Under the pieces are notes generated by a model. It saw nothing but the letters and a program-made list of their open reading frames with translations, was not told the origin of the DNA and did no database searches. From positions 1 to 23,933 of the forward strand of contig JAUWBH010000085.1 of assembly GCA_030605085.1 (NCBI GenBank): DNA of 23,933 nt, given 5' to 3'. The DNA comes from Promethearchaeota archaeon (GTDB lineage: Archaea; Asgardarchaeota; Lokiarchaeia; Sigynarchaeales; SOKP01). Positions 23,190-23,933 of this stretch are shown here, in pieces. Positions within the stretch are counted from its first letter, which is position 1. The number at the start of each line of letters is the position of its first letter. The translations under genes and the position numbers were made by a program.

Positions 23190-23933
23190 ATGATAAAATT
23201 ATTAATATTAGGTCCAACAGGTTCAATGGGAAGATTAATTAGTCAATTGGCTTTAGAGGATGATGATATCGATGTAGTTGCTGCTTGCGATGTTATAAAT
23301 ATTGATGATGAATTAGGTATTTTAGTAGGTAAGAAAGATCCTAATCACATAAAGATTATGAATATTACGGAACTTCAAAAAGTCATTGACGATACTAAAC
23401 CTGATGTTGCTGTTGATTTCACAATAGCAGAAGCAGCAGAAAAGAATTGTATGGCTTGCGTAGAAAATAATATTCGCTGTGTAATAGGAACTACTAGACT
23501 ATCTAAAACATTTTTGGAGGATTTTGAAAGAAAAATAAAAGAACATAAAGTCCCTACCGTTATCTCATCGAATATGGCAACGGGCGTTAACATTTTCTTC
23601 AAAATGGCGTCAATCCTTACTAGTTACTTAAAAGACTGGGATATTGAAATCATAGAAAGTCACCATATAAGAAAACGAGATAATTATTCAGGAACCAGTT
23701 TAACTTTAGCAAAAATAATTTGTGATACTCTTGGAGTTGAAATGGATGATGTTATTAAATATGGGCGTCCAAAAGGTCCAGCTTTAAGAAAGAAAGGTGC
23801 AAAGAAAGAAATTGGAATACATTGCATTCGAGCTGGCGATATTGTAGGAAATCATACAATACTATATGCAGGTCCAGGGGAATACATTGAACTGCAACAT
23901 AAAGCGATCAGTAGAGATTGCTTTGCAGAAGGA
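23190..23933 (+). CDS. dapB: 4-hydroxy-tetrahydrodipicolinate reductase (3' end cut by window)
   Basis: The frame opens at ATG 23190, 8 nt after GGGGG (23177-23181), and runs off the window after 248 codons; DapB is normally about 250-270 residues, so little is missing. The N-terminal NAD(P)H-binding motif is GPTGSMGR (8-15). VDFTIAEAA (75-83), IGTTRLS (99-105) and SSNMATGVN (126-134) are family blocks. The catalytic signature is ESHHIRKRDNYSGTS (156-170), matching the HHxxKxDxxSGT pattern with H158, H159, K162 and D164. Asn-Tyr replaces the usual Ala-Pro before SGT. It is probably co-transcribed with dapA. Confidence 0.93.
   Translation, partial: MIKLLILGPTGSMGRLISQLALEDDDIDVVAACDVINIDDELGILVGKKDPNHIKIMNITELQKVIDDTKPDVAVDFTIAEAAEKNCMACVENNIRCVIGTTRLSKTFLEDFERKIKEHKVPTVISSNMATGVNIFFKMASILTSYLKDWDIEIIESHHIRKRDNYSGTSLTLAKIICDTLGVEMDDVIKYGRPKGPALRKKGAKKEIGIHCIRAGDIVGNHTILYAGPGEYIELQHKAISRDCFAEG

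Overview
The window looks like chromosomal DNA of an AT-rich archaeon, most probably an Asgard (Lokiarchaeia-like) lineage. The reasons are the low GC with T-rich gene ends, a Cdc48/VCP-type double AAA ATPase, an archaemetzincin, a formylmethanofuran dehydrogenase FwdF-like polyferredoxin, MetV/MetF, a leucine-rich-repeat protein, and bulge-helix-bulge (BHB) introns. The phylum is inferred from gene content. The archaeal assignment is firm.

Layout. 1-349: a decayed, less AT-rich ORF remnant. 350-1378 (-): metallo-beta-lactamase-fold hydrolase. 1633-7749 (+): a four-helix membrane protein, the metV-metF pair, a dihydrolipoamide-dehydrogenase-like flavoprotein and an ADP-ribosylglycohydrolase. 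7771-8367 (-): archaemetzincin. 8532-8665 (+): a tRNA-Pro(UGG) gene interrupted by two introns. 8785-11072 (-): a small damaged ORF, the FwdF-like polyferredoxin and an HExxH protein. 11123-14919 (-): winged-helix regulator, Cdc48 and Hsp20, which resembles a heat-stress module. 15059-19092 (-): LRR protein, core-MetE-like methyltransferase and a solitary Eco57I/TaqI-type adenine methylase. 19093-20815: accessory, decaying DNA with ORF remnants, a response regulator and a broken histidine kinase. 20887-23933 (+): argG, dapA and the start of dapB (arginine and lysine biosynthesis).

The most remarkable signal is a set of three 30-nt introns. argG is interrupted inside its ATP-binding loop by 30 nt that contain an in-frame TGA. 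These 30 nt fold into a textbook BHB motif, and exact excision restores the family-invariant SGGLDTS motif and the reading frame. The tRNA-Pro gene carries two further introns at non-canonical positions (27/28 and 52/53). All three are exactly 30 nt and share one architecture: A + 23-nt hairpin + 4-nt central-helix strand + AA. This points to a family of miniature tRNA-endonuclease-type introns that occurs in both tRNA and protein-coding genes of one genome. The established archaeal pre-mRNA BHB intron that I know of is the one in cbf5.

Metabolically, FwdF (methanofuran/H4MPT branch), MetVF (methylene-tetrahydrofolate reductase type) and a core-MetE-like protein suggest C1 chemistry of a Wood-Ljungdahl-like pathway feeding methyl groups to methionine or a related acceptor. 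Several gene starts are not conventional. argG uses TTG. Cdc48 and the regulator probably use GTG. The FwdF frame and the response regulator have no usable start codon at the expected place.
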